From Streptomyces sp. NBC_01224 (lineage in GTDB: Bacteria; Actinomycetota; Actinomycetes; Streptomycetales; Streptomycetaceae): a DNA stretch of 64,000 bases. The notes under the pieces are model-generated. The model was not told where the DNA came from. It searched no databases and saw nothing but the letters and a program-made list of their open reading frames with translations. A program made the position numbers and the translations under genes. Below are positions 49,711-57,006 of the stretch, piece by piece. The stretch covers positions 6,939,001 to 7,003,000 of the forward strand of contig NZ_CP108529.1 of assembly GCF_036002945.1 (NCBI RefSeq), written 5' to 3'. Numbering within the stretch: position 1 is the stretch's first letter; every line of letters begins with the position of its first letter.

Positions 49711-51309
49711 GTGATCACCGCTTCCGGCATCGAGCTGCGCGCCGGCGCCCGCATCCTCATCGAGTCCGCCTCCTTCCGTATCGCCAAGGGTGACCGCATC
49801 GGCCTCGTCGGCCGCAACGGAGCGGGCAAGACCACCCTCACCAAGTGCCTCGCAGGCGAGGGCAACCCCGCCGGCGGCACCATCGCCCGATCCGGCGAGG
49901 TGGGCTACCTCCCGCAGGACCCGCGCACCGGCGACCTCGACGTACTCGCACGCGACCGCATCCTCTCCGCCCGCGGTCTCGACGAGATCCTGCGCAAGAT
50001 GCGCGAGAACGAGGAGCGGATGGCGAACGGCAAGGGCGCCACCCGTGACAAGGCGATGAAGAAGTACGAGCGCCTGGAGACGGAGTTCCTCACCAAGGGC
50101 GGATACGCCGCCGAGGCCGAGGCCGCCACCATCGCCGCCGCGCTCAGCCTGCCCGACCGGGTGCTCGGACAGCCGCTCCACACACTCTCCGGCGGTCAGC
50201 GCCGCCGCGTCGAGCTGGCCCGCATCCTGTTCTCGGACGCCGACGTCCTGCTGCTCGACGAGCCGACGAACCACCTCGACGCCGACTCGATCGTCTGGCT
50301 GCGCGACTACCTCAAGACCTACCGCGGCGGCTTCATCGTGATCTCCCACGATGTCGAGCTCGTCGAGACGGTCGTCAACAAGGTCTTCTACCTCGACGCC
50401 AACCGCTCGCAGATCGACATCTACAACATGGGCTGGAAGCTTTACCAGCAGCAGCGCGAGGCCGACGAGAAGCGCCGCAAGCGCGAGCGGCAGAACGCCG
50501 AGAAGAAGGCCGCGGCCCTCAACTCGCAGGCCGACAAGATGCGCGCCAAGGCCACCAAGACCGTTGCCGCGCAGAACATGGCCAAGCGCGCCGAGCGGCT
50601 GCTCTCCGGCCTGGAGGCCGTCCGGGTCTCCGACAAGGTCGCCAAGCTGCGCTTCCCCGAGCCCTCGCCGTGCGGCAAGACCCCCTTGATGGCGGAGGGG
50701 CTCTCCAAGTCCTACGGCTCGCTCGAAATCTTCACCGATGTGGATCTCGCCATCGACAAGGGCTCCCGCGTCGTCATCCTCGGCCTCAACGGTGCAGGCA
50801 AGACCACCCTGCTCAGGCTCCTCGGCGGCGCCGAGAAGCCGGACACCGGCGAGGTCATCGAGGGTCACGGGCTCAAGCTCGGTTACTACGCGCAGGAGCA
50901 CGAGACCCTCGACCCGGAGCGCTCCGTCCTGGAGAACATGCGCTCCGCCGCCCCGGACCTCGACCTCGTCGAGGTCCGCAAGACGCTGGGTTCGTTCCTC
51001 TTCTCCGGCGACGACGTCGACAAGCCCGCCGGCGTCCTCTCCGGCGGTGAGAAGACCCGTCTCGCGCTGGCGACCCTGGTGGTCTCCTCCGCCAATGTGC
51101 TGCTCCTGGACGAGCCGACGAACAACCTCGACCCGGCCAGCCGCGAGGAGATCCTCGGCGCGCTGCGTACGTACAAGGGCGCCGTCGTCCTCGTCACGCA
51201 CGACGAGGGAGCGGTCGAGGCGCTTCAGCCGGAGCGCATCATCCTGCTGCCGGACGGTGTCGAGGACCTGTGGGGCGCGGACTACCGGGACCTCGTCGCT
51301 CTGGCCTGA
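49711..51309 (+). CDS. ABC-F family ribosome-associated ATPase
   Basis: A 532-residue protein with two ABC ATPase domains and no membrane segment, the ABC-F architecture. Domain 1 has Walker A GRNGAGKTT (near 35), signature LSGGQRRRVELARIL and Walker B VLLLDEPTNHLD. A charged linker rich in Lys/Arg/Glu/Gln (about 245-300) corresponds to the P-site tRNA interaction motif region. Domain 2 has GLNGAGKTT (near 360), LSGGEKTRLALATLV and VLLLDEPTNNLD. Such proteins act in translation or protect ribosomes from antibiotics. No resistance gene is adjacent, so a housekeeping translation-factor role is as likely. GTG start with GGAG upstream. Confidence 0.93.
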   Translation: MITASGIELRAGARILIESASFRIAKGDRIGLVGRNGAGKTTLTKCLAGEGNPAGGTIARSGEVGYLPQDPRTGDLDVLARDRILSARGLDEILRKMRENEERMANGKGATRDKAMKKYERLETEFLTKGGYAAEAEAATIAAALSLPDRVLGQPLHTLSGGQRRRVELARILFSDADVLLLDEPTNHLDADSIVWLRDYLKTYRGGFIVISHDVELVETVVNKVFYLDANRSQIDIYNMGWKLYQQQREADEKRRKRERQNAEKKAAALNSQADKMRAKATKTVAAQNMAKRAERLLSGLEAVRVSDKVAKLRFPEPSPCGKTPLMAEGLSKSYGSLEIFTDVDLAIDKGSRVVILGLNGAGKTTLLRLLGGAEKPDTGEVIEGHGLKLGYYAQEHETLDPERSVLENMRSAAPDLDLVEVRKTLGSFLFSGDDVDKPAGVLSGGEKTRLALATLVVSSANVLLLDEPTNNLDPASREEILGALRTYKGAVVLVTHDEGAVEALQPERIILLPDGVEDLWGADYRDLVALA

Positions 51310-51650
51310 TCCCGGACCCGTCACCGTCTGATCCACTTCTTCTGGATCATTCGGCCTATGCGTGATCCATCATCTGCGTGAGTACGTCTCGTACCTCGGC
51401 GCGGCGCCCGGCAGGTACCTGCCGGGCGCACCCATTTGGGGCCGCAATCCCCGTGTGGCCCTGACCTGGTGGTTCGTCCCGGGCCTGTCCCCACTCGCCC
51501 CCGCAGCCCCGCGGAATGCAGGATTCCAGTCGTGTAGGCCCGTTCCCCGAGCAGGAATCCGGTTGCACGGACCTTGCCGAATGGGTGGCCAGGAAGCCTC
51601 CGAGGGGTGATCATGAGAGTCCAGAGCGCACTTCCCATGAGGAGGCACGG
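51310..51650. other. 341-base intergenic region before gbn with clustered GATC sites
   Basis: No gene seen. Together with the end of the ABC-F gene it contains five GATC tetramers (51308, 51330, 51345, 51364 and 51609) and a 26-bp perfect palindrome at 51404-51429. The last GATC lies 40 bases before the gbn start. GGAGG at about 51641-51645 is the gbn ribosome site. Confidence 0.7.
51404..51429. repeat. Perfect 26-bp palindrome
   Basis: GCGCCCGGCAGGT at 51404-51416 is followed directly by its exact reverse complement, without spacer, centred on a KpnI-like GGTACC. It lies 95 bases after the ABC-F stop and may terminate that transcript. A protein-binding site is also possible because there is no loop. 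Confidence 0.8.
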
Positions 51651-51872
51651 GTGGCCGAGACTCTGAAGAAGGGCAGCCGGGTTACCGGCGCCGCGCGCGA
51701 CAAGCTCGCGGCAGACCTGAAGAAGAAGTACGACTCCGGTGCGAGCATCCGGGCGTTGGCCGAAGAGACCGGCCGCTCCTACGGATTCGTCCACCGGATG
51801 CTCAGTGAGTCCGGAGTCACGCTGCGTGGACGCGGCGGAGCGACACGAGGCAAGAAGGCCGCCACGGCCTGA
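51651..51872 (+). CDS. gbn: Small GATC-binding nucleoid-associated protein Gbn
   Basis: A 73-residue basic protein with a single helix-turn-helix. The start AETLKKGSRVTGAARDKLAA leads into KKKYDSGASIRALAEETGRS plus YGFVHRMLSESGVTLRGRGG (about 27-66), and a Lys-rich end follows. It matches from memory SCO1839 of S. coelicolor, described as the nucleoid-associated protein Gbn, which binds a GATC-centred motif at many chromosomal sites and influences sporulation timing. The length of 73 is the same. The GTG start has GGAGG upstream. The intergenic region in front is enriched in GATC, which fits autoregulation. Confidence 0.85.
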   Translation: MAETLKKGSRVTGAARDKLAADLKKKYDSGASIRALAEETGRSYGFVHRMLSESGVTLRGRGGATRGKKAATA

Positions 51873-52023
51873 CGGCCTTCGGCGGATCGGGGCAGGTCGT
51901 CCGGCCCGTCCCGGGGCTCACCGGTTTCGGCGGTGGCCACCCGGTCGATCGTGATGTCGGCCGGGTGGTTACTGTTCAGTCACTTAGCTCGAAGTGCTGA
52001 CTGACCCGATCCGGAGGCGCCCC

Positions 52024-52815
52024 ATGACCTCGCTCGACTCTGTGCTCGACAAGGACGGCGTACGACTCACCGTCGATGACGCGGTTGCCACGGTGACCCT
52101 CACCAATCCGGCCAAGCGCAACGCTCAGTCCCCCGCTCTGTGGCGGGCGTTGACAGAGGCCGGACGGGCACTGCCCGGCAATGTGCGGGTCGTTGTGCTC
52201 CGCGGCGAGGGCAAGTCCTTCTCCGCGGGCCTCGACCGGCAGGCGTTCACCCCTGAGGGGTTCGACGGTGAGCCGTCCTTCCTCGACATGGCGCGCGGCC
52301 CGGAGGCCGAGCTCGACGCGACCATCGCCGAGTACCAGGAGGCGTTCACCTGGTGGCGCCGCAACGACATCGTGTCGATCGCGGCCGTCCAGGGGCATGC
52401 GATCGGCGCCGGCTTCCAGCTCGCCCTCGCCTGCGATCTGCGGATCGTCGCCGAGGACGTGCAGTTCGCCATGCGCGAGACCAGCCTCGGTCTGGTCCCC
52501 GACCTCACCGGCACACACCCCCTGGTCAACCTGGTGGGGTACGCCCGCGCGCTCGAAATCTGCGCCACGGGCCGTTTCGTGCACGCCGCGGAGGCCGAGC
52601 GCACCGGCCTGGCCAACCTCGTCGTCCCCGCCGACGAACTGGACGCCGCCGCCCGCGATCTGGCCGGCGCACTGCTGGCTGCCCCGCGCGACGCGGTCGT
52701 GGAGACCAAGGCGCTGCTGAGCGGTGCCGCCTCCCGTGGTTACGAGGAGCAGCGCGTCGCCGAACGCGCCGCGCAGGGCCGCCGTCTGCGCGACCTGGCG
52801 GGCATCACCGACTGA
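52024..52815 (+). CDS. Enoyl-CoA hydratase/isomerase family protein
   Basis: A 263-residue crotonase-fold enzyme. It has VTLTNPAKRNAQSPALWRAL near the start, the oxyanion-hole region VVLRGEGKSFSAGLDRQAFT (about 56-75), and the second motif IAAVQGHAIGAGFQLALACD plus LRIVAEDVQFAMRETSLGLV (about 120-160). The glutamate pair of classical hydratases appears as G-H-A-I-G-A-G-F followed by E-T-S-L-G-L, so only one catalytic Glu is likely retained; hydrolase or isomerase activity is possible. The ATG follows GGAGG by about seven bases. It stands alone, between gbn and the envelope-stress genes. Confidence 0.9.
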   Translation: MTSLDSVLDKDGVRLTVDDAVATVTLTNPAKRNAQSPALWRALTEAGRALPGNVRVVVLRGEGKSFSAGLDRQAFTPEGFDGEPSFLDMARGPEAELDATIAEYQEAFTWWRRNDIVSIAAVQGHAIGAGFQLALACDLRIVAEDVQFAMRETSLGLVPDLTGTHPLVNLVGYARALEICATGRFVHAAEAERTGLANLVVPADELDAAARDLAGALLAAPRDAVVETKALLSGAASRGYEEQRVAERAAQGRRLRDLAGITD

Positions 52816-53049
52816 GAGGGCTGCGCCCTCGATCACCGGGCGGGCTCGCTCCTGACGACCTCGCCCGCGATTGCCAGCGGCGTCGCGGTGTCCGGGACCT
52901 CCGCCTCCGGCGTTGTCGTCAGTCGCCGACGCTCCGCGTCGACTCCCTCCTCCGCCTTGGATTCGAAGGCCCCGGACGCCGCTCCTTCTCCCCCTGCCAA
53001 TCGTGGGCGAGGTCGTAAGCCCCCGCCGGCGATCAGCCCCGTCCGGTGG
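52816..53049. other. 234-base intergenic region, no gene
   Basis: GC-rich DNA with several short degenerate repeats of CTCCGCCTCCGGCG/CTCCGCGTCGACTCC type, but no long perfect hairpin. I see nothing further that can be supported. Confidence 0.4.
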
Positions 53050-53745
53050 TCAGTCCCGCTCCACCACCGCCGTGACCAGCACCGCGACTGAGGGGCGCCC
53101 TTCCACGGCATCGGACACCGCGCCCCGCACCGCACGTGCCACATCGAGCGCCCGGTGGCCGGAGTCCGTCGCCAGTTCGACCCGTACATGGTCCGGGCCC
53201 GCGTGCACAGCGTCGCCCAGCACCCGGGTCAGCGTCACGACACCCGGAACACCCGCGGCAGCGAGCCCCGCCGCCCCCTCCGGCCTCGCCGAGCGCACCT
53301 CGGCCGGTGCGGGCGTCCGCCGTTCGGGTGGTGTGTCCAGCAGCTCCGTCACCCGGAGATCCACCTCGGCGACCACCAGGCCCAGCCGGTGCCCGGCCGC
53401 CGCCAGCAGTGTCGAGCGCAGCGCCGCGGCCGCGGCGGGCAGCGGTTGGCCGGACATCGCCGACATGGTCGCCTCGATCCGCAGCGGCCCCGGCGGCAGT
53501 GCGCTCGGCGGCGGTTCCACCTCCGCGTCCGGGGCCCGGTCCGGATCAGCCACCAAGATCCTGAGCTCCCCGAGCACCGGTCCAGGTCCCGGCCCGCCCA
53601 CCGAGTCGCGCAGCACCCGGGCCGCGGCCCGCTCCGAGATCCAGGCCCCGTCCGCCGGACCGCCCAGCGGAAGCAGCCGGCCGAGGCCGAGCCGTTGCCG
53701 AACCGCTGCCGTCCATCCGTCGGCCCTGTGCGGGCTGTCAGCCAT
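53050..53745 (-). CDS. Asp23-like protein of unknown function, divergent from the envelope-stress operon
   Basis: A 231-residue protein with an Ala/Pro/Gly-rich sequence and no signal or membrane segments. Two parts recall the Asp23/Gls24 fold: GHRLGLVVAEVDLRVTELLD in the middle and, at the end, DHVRVELATDSGHRALDVAR leading to GRPSVAVLVTAVVERD. The pattern beta - helix - beta with V-x-V-x-V ends is shared with the two Asp23 genes across the gap. In some Streptomyces annotations this family has an uninformative viral-derived name (from memory). The second ATG of M-T-M is preferred because GGGGAA lies six bases in front. It starts 98 bases from the divergent operon. Confidence 0.65.
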   Translation of the reverse strand: MADSPHRADGWTAAVRQRLGLGRLLPLGGPADGAWISERAAARVLRDSVGGPGPGPVLGELRILVADPDRAPDAEVEPPPSALPPGPLRIEATMSAMSGQPLPAAAAALRSTLLAAAGHRLGLVVAEVDLRVTELLDTPPERRTPAPAEVRSARPEGAAGLAAAGVPGVVTLTRVLGDAVHAGPDHVRVELATDSGHRALDVARAVRGAVSDAVEGRPSVAVLVTAVVERD

Positions 53746-53843
53746 CGTCATTTCCCCAGCCTGCCGCATCCATGGCGCGAGACGGGGCAAGCGCACTTAA
53801 TGTGGGCAACGAGGTCCAACCTGCCCCGAAGGGAAGAGTGGCG

Positions 53844-54311
53844 ATGACCGACACCCCACAGCGGAACCGTCCCGAGAGCCCCGACAAGGAATCGATCCCG
53901 ATCACCAAGCGCGGCGGGGGAGACCCCGCCACCCGTGGCCGTACGACCATCGCGGACGGCGTGGTCGAGAAGATCGCGGGAATGGCGGCACGCGACGTGG
54001 TCGGTGTCCATGCGATGGGCAGCGGCTTCGCGCGTACGTTCGGAGCGGTGCGCGAACGGGTACCCGGAGGTGGGAAGTCCGTCACCCGAGGGGTAAAGGC
54101 GGAGGTCGGCGAATCACAGACCGCCCTCGACCTGGAGATCGTCGTCGACTACGGCGTGTCGATCGCCGATGTCGCCCGGGACGTACGGGAGAACGTGGTC
54201 GCGGCGGTCGAGAGGATGACGGGCCTCGAAGTCGTAGAGGTCAATATCGCGGTCAGCGATGTGAAGCTGCCCGACGAGGAAGAGGAAGAGCCCGAGCCAC
54301 GTCTCCAGTAG
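53844..54311 (+). CDS. Asp23/Gls24 family envelope stress response protein
   Basis: A 155-residue protein with an Asp23 domain at about residues 30-145: RGRTTIADGVVEKIAGMAAR, DVVGVHAMG, then DLEIVVDYGVSIADVARDVR, ENVVAAVERMTGLEVVEVNI and an acidic tail (DEEEEEPEP). Asp23 in staphylococci is one of the most abundant proteins, held at the membrane by AmaP, and its loss triggers the cell-wall stress response. Here it opens a five-gene operon that ends with an AmaP-like gene. The ATG has GGGAAGAG upstream. Confidence 0.92.
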   Translation: MTDTPQRNRPESPDKESIPITKRGGGDPATRGRTTIADGVVEKIAGMAARDVVGVHAMGSGFARTFGAVRERVPGGGKSVTRGVKAEVGESQTALDLEIVVDYGVSIADVARDVRENVVAAVERMTGLEVVEVNIAVSDVKLPDEEEEEPEPRLQ

Positions 54312-54343
54312 GCCTCCTGACCGAGGCAGTTGAGGAGCGCAGG

Positions 54344-54535
54344 ATGAACATGGCTGTGGTCGGCATGGTGGCCGGCATGGCGCTCGGATTCGCCGGGTAC
54401 TTCGGCGGATTCGGGGCCTTTCTGCTGGTGGCCGCGTTGGGGGCGATCGGCTTCATCGTCGGTCGCTTCCTGGAGGGTGACCTGGAGCCCGGCGACTTCT
54501 TCCGGAGTCGCGAGCGCGGCGACCGACGGCGGTGA
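54344..54535 (+). CDS. Small membrane protein of the Asp23 operon
   Basis: A 63-residue protein: two hydrophobic segments (VVGMVAGMALGFAGYFGGFG and AFLLVAALGAIGFIVGRFLE) and a short charged tail ending RSRERGDRRR. Streptomyces Asp23 operons regularly contain this gene (from memory). The tail resembles a cytosolic anchor that could contact acidic Asp23 protein. Its stop overlaps the following GTG by four bases, so it is translationally coupled to the second Asp23-like gene. The function is unknown. Confidence 0.82.
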   Translation: MNMAVVGMVAGMALGFAGYFGGFGAFLLVAALGAIGFIVGRFLEGDLEPGDFFRSRERGDRRR

Positions 54536-54894
54536 CGGCGTTGTCGGGGGCGAGCGGCCGGGTCGCCGCCGGTGAGCGCGGGGAGACCCGGATCGCCGAC
54601 CGGGTGGTCGCGAAGATCGCCGCACAGGCGGCGAAGGAGGCGATCGACGAGCCGCCGAAGGAAGGCGCCTCGCCGCGCGCCACGGTCACGGTGCACCGCG
54701 ACACCGCCCGGGTCCGGGTGAGCCTGGAGCTCGGTTACCCCTCCGACATCGGTCGCCAGTGCGGCGGGGTGCGTCGGCATGTCACCGAGCGGGTGAAGGC
54801 GTTGGCGGGGATGGAAGTGCCCGAGGTCGCCGTACAGGTCGAGCGCCTGCATCCGACGGGAGCGAGCATCGCGGCACAGGGGAGGATCCGATGA
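54532..54894 (+). CDS. Second Asp23/Gls24-like protein
   Basis: A 120-residue protein, shorter than the first copy. The core is GETRIADRVVAKIAAQAAKE (about 17-36) and ATVTVHRDTARVRVSLELGY followed by PSDIGRQCGGVRRHVTERVK and MEVPEVAVQVERL. The order matches the Asp23 domain, but the acidic C-terminal tail is missing and the N terminus lacks the 30-residue extension of the first copy. GTG start overlapping the small membrane gene (GTGA), stop overlapping the next gene (ATGA). The two copies probably form mixed assemblies at the membrane (inference). Confidence 0.88.
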   Translation: MTALSGASGRVAAGERGETRIADRVVAKIAAQAAKEAIDEPPKEGASPRATVTVHRDTARVRVSLELGYPSDIGRQCGGVRRHVTERVKALAGMEVPEVAVQVERLHPTGASIAAQGRIR

Positions 54895-55577
54895 CCGAGC
54901 CCCACGAACCGGAACACCGTACGCAACGGCTGCCCATCACCCGGCCCGTCGAGCAGGAGACCGTGCTCGAACTCGACCAGTCCGCCTCGTCCGCCGCCTA
55001 CGACCCGGTGCCCGCGCAGCAGGAGAGCGGCGGCAGGGCGGGCCGTTTCTGGTCCGCGCGCCGCATCCCCGCGGCAATCCTCGCCCTGGTGATCCTCGGC
55101 GGCACCGGTCTGCTGCTCTACGACGTGGCGGCGGTACGGGCCCACCACCCGGCGATGCAGTGGCGCCGCACGCTGGCCGACGAGCTCGCCGGCCGGCCGC
55201 TGGACAACGTCTGGGTGCTGGCCGGCGCGGCGGCCGCCGTGGCGATCGGCCTGTGGCTGCTCGTGCTCGCCGTCACCCCCGGACTCCGCGACCTGCTGCC
55301 GATGCGCCGCGACCGCCCCGGTGTACGGGCCGGCCTCGACCGGGCCGCGGCCGCACTGGTCCTGCGGGACCGGGCCATCGAGGTGTCGGGTGTGCAGTCG
55401 GTACGGGTCCGGATGGGCCGGGGCAAGGTCGGGGTGCGTGCGGTGTCGCACTTTCGTGAACTCGACGACGTAAGGGCCGATCTGGACACCGTGCTCGGGA
55501 CCGGCATCAAGGACCTGGGCCTGGCCAGGCCGCCGAGCCTGTCCGTACATGTCCGCCGTCCCACGAAGAAGGGGTGA
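54891..55577 (+). CDS. DUF6286-type membrane protein of the Asp23 operon
   Basis: A 228-residue protein. Residues 1-50 are hydrophilic, with Glu/Gln/Thr. Two membrane segments follow (IPAAILALVILGGTGLLLYD, about 62-81, and VWVLAGAAAAVAIGLWLLVL plus AV, about 105-126). The C-terminal 95 residues are cytosolic, including LDRAAAALVLRDRAIEVSGV, VRVRMGRGKVGVRAVSHFRE and PPSLSVHVRRP. That C-terminal domain again has the alternating V-x-V character of Asp23-like or AmaP-like domains. Translation is coupled on both sides by four-base overlaps. Probably an anchor for the Asp23 proteins; the function is not established. Confidence 0.82.
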   Translation: MTEPHEPEHRTQRLPITRPVEQETVLELDQSASSAAYDPVPAQQESGGRAGRFWSARRIPAAILALVILGGTGLLLYDVAAVRAHHPAMQWRRTLADELAGRPLDNVWVLAGAAAAVAIGLWLLVLAVTPGLRDLLPMRRDRPGVRAGLDRAAAALVLRDRAIEVSGVQSVRVRMGRGKVGVRAVSHFRELDDVRADLDTVLGTGIKDLGLARPPSLSVHVRRPTKKG

Positions 55578-56161
55578 GCCCGTTGCTCAGGACCGTCAAC
55601 CGGGTACTGCTCGGCCTGGCCGGGCTGGTGCTGATCTGCGGCGGCGGTGCGGTGCTCGCGGCCGGGCTCGGCCTCTCCGTACCGTCCTGGTGGCCCTGGT
55701 ACGGCAAGGGCGATGTGCTCCTCAGTGTGGCCGACCGGGACCGTTGGCGCGGCGAGGGCTGGTGGTGGCCGACGGTGATCGCGGTCCTGGCCGTCGCGGT
55801 CGTCCTCGCCCTGTGGTGGCTGCTGGCCCAGCCGCGCCGCGCCCGTCTCGCCGAGGTGCTTGTGGACAGCGGCGACGGCGAGGGCGCGCTCCTGCGGGGC
55901 CGGGCCCTGGAGGGGGTGCTCGCCGATGAGGCGGGGGCCTTGGACGGGGTGGCCCGCGCCCAGGTCGTGCTGACCGGCCGGCGTAGTTCGCCGCACGCCA
56001 GGATCCGCCTGCTGATGGAGCCGCACGCGGCGCCGGACGAGGCGCTCGGCCGCCTCACCGACGAGGCGCTGGCCCATGCGCGGGATTCGGCGGGGCTGGC
56101 GCAGCTCCCGGCCGAGGTGCGGTTGAGGGCGGTCAAGCACCGTGCGGAAAGGGTGAGCTGA
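55574..56161 (+). CDS. amaP: Alkaline shock response membrane anchor protein AmaP
   Basis: A 195-residue AmaP-like protein. Two membrane segments (VLLGLAGLVLICGGGAVLAA, about 10-29, and WWPTVIAVLAVAVVLALWWL, about 64-83) flank a Trp-rich external loop (VPSWWPWYGKG). The cytosolic domain runs from about 88 to 195, with VDSGDGEGALLRGRALEGVL, VLTGRRSSPHARIRLLMEPH and a final AEVRLRAVKH. In Staphylococcus AmaP recruits Asp23 to the membrane. It is the last gene of this operon; a convergent hairpin follows. GTG start overlapping the previous stop. Confidence 0.88.
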   Translation: MSPLLRTVNRVLLGLAGLVLICGGGAVLAAGLGLSVPSWWPWYGKGDVLLSVADRDRWRGEGWWWPTVIAVLAVAVVLALWWLLAQPRRARLAEVLVDSGDGEGALLRGRALEGVLADEAGALDGVARAQVVLTGRRSSPHARIRLLMEPHAAPDEALGRLTDEALAHARDSAGLAQLPAEVRLRAVKHRAERVS

Positions 56162-56179
56162 CGACCTTCGGTGTGGCGT

Positions 56180-56230
56180 CCTGGACCGCCGGACGGGCTT
56201 GAGGAAATCGAACCCGTCCGGCGATCCAGG
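56180..56230. terminator. Bidirectional terminator after the Asp23/AmaP operon
   Basis: CCTGGA-C-CGCCGGACGGG at 56180-56197 pairs with CCCGTCCGGCG-A-TCCAGG at 56213-56230 with one mismatch. It lies between stops at 56161 (plus) and 56246 (minus). Confidence 0.85.
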
Positions 56231-56245
56231 AGAGAGCGGGCCGGT

Positions 56246-57001
56246 TCAGAAGCCGTGCCGGGAGCCGCCGTCGACCGGAATCATGATGCCCGTCAGGTAC
56301 GACGCCGCGGGCGAGAGCAGGAACGCCGCTGTCCTGCCGAACTCCTCCGGAGCGCCGTAGCGTCGCAGCGGAATACCTGCCTCATTGGCCGTACGAGAGG
56401 CTTCCGCATCGCCCGAGAGCGCATCCAGCTCACGCATCCGGTCCGTGCCGATCCGGCCCGGCAGCACCCCTACCACGCGGATGCCCCGGGGGCCGAGCTC
56501 GTCGGCCAGGGACTTGGCGAAACCGGCCAGGCCGGGGCGCAGACCGTTGGAGATCGTCAGCCCGGCGATCGGCTCGTACACGGAGCCGGAGAGCACGAAG
56601 CCGATGACTCCGCCCTCGCCGAGCGTGGCCGCCGCGGCCCTGGCAAGGCGCACCGCGCCCAGGAACACCGACTCGAAGGCCGACTGCCACTGCTCGTCGG
56701 TGTTGTCGGCGACGAAGCCGGGCGCCGGTCCGCCGACGCTGATGAGAATGCCGTCGAGCCGCCCGAAACGCTCGTGCGCGCTGTCCACCAGACGCTGCGC
56801 ACAGGCGGGGTCGGCGTTGTCCGCAGCGAGGCCGACGGCGTCCGGCCCCAGCTCGGCAGCGGCCGCCTCGACGCGCTTCTCGTCCCGGCCGGTGATGATC
56901 ACCCTCGCGCCGTCCTCGGCCAGCGCCCGCGCCGTGGCGTTGCCCAGCCCCCGGCTCGCTCCGGTGAGGATGTACACACGGTCCTTCAGTCCAAGATCCA
57001 T
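56246..57001 (-). CDS. SDR-family oxidoreductase
   Basis: A 251-residue short-chain dehydrogenase. The nucleotide motif is TGASRGLGNATARALAEDGA (about 13-32). NADNADPA and ILISVGGPAP replace the usual NNAG text with a variant. The usual Ser-Tyr-Lys triad is not canonical: after GFVLSGSVYEPIAGLTISNG the expected YxxxK appears as an altered segment. The C terminus has PAASYLTGIMIPVDGGSRHG. This variant belongs to the group near 3-oxoacyl-ACP reductase paralogues with atypical active sites. The ATG lies five bases after the GH15 stop, so the two are co-transcribed. The reaction is unknown. Confidence 0.87.
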   Translation of the reverse strand: MDLGLKDRVYILTGASRGLGNATARALAEDGARVIITGRDEKRVEAAAAELGPDAVGLAADNADPACAQRLVDSAHERFGRLDGILISVGGPAPGFVADNTDEQWQSAFESVFLGAVRLARAAAATLGEGGVIGFVLSGSVYEPIAGLTISNGLRPGLAGFAKSLADELGPRGIRVVGVLPGRIGTDRMRELDALSGDAEASRTANEAGIPLRRYGAPEEFGRTAAFLLSPAASYLTGIMIPVDGGSRHGF

Positions 57002-57006
57002 GGGCC

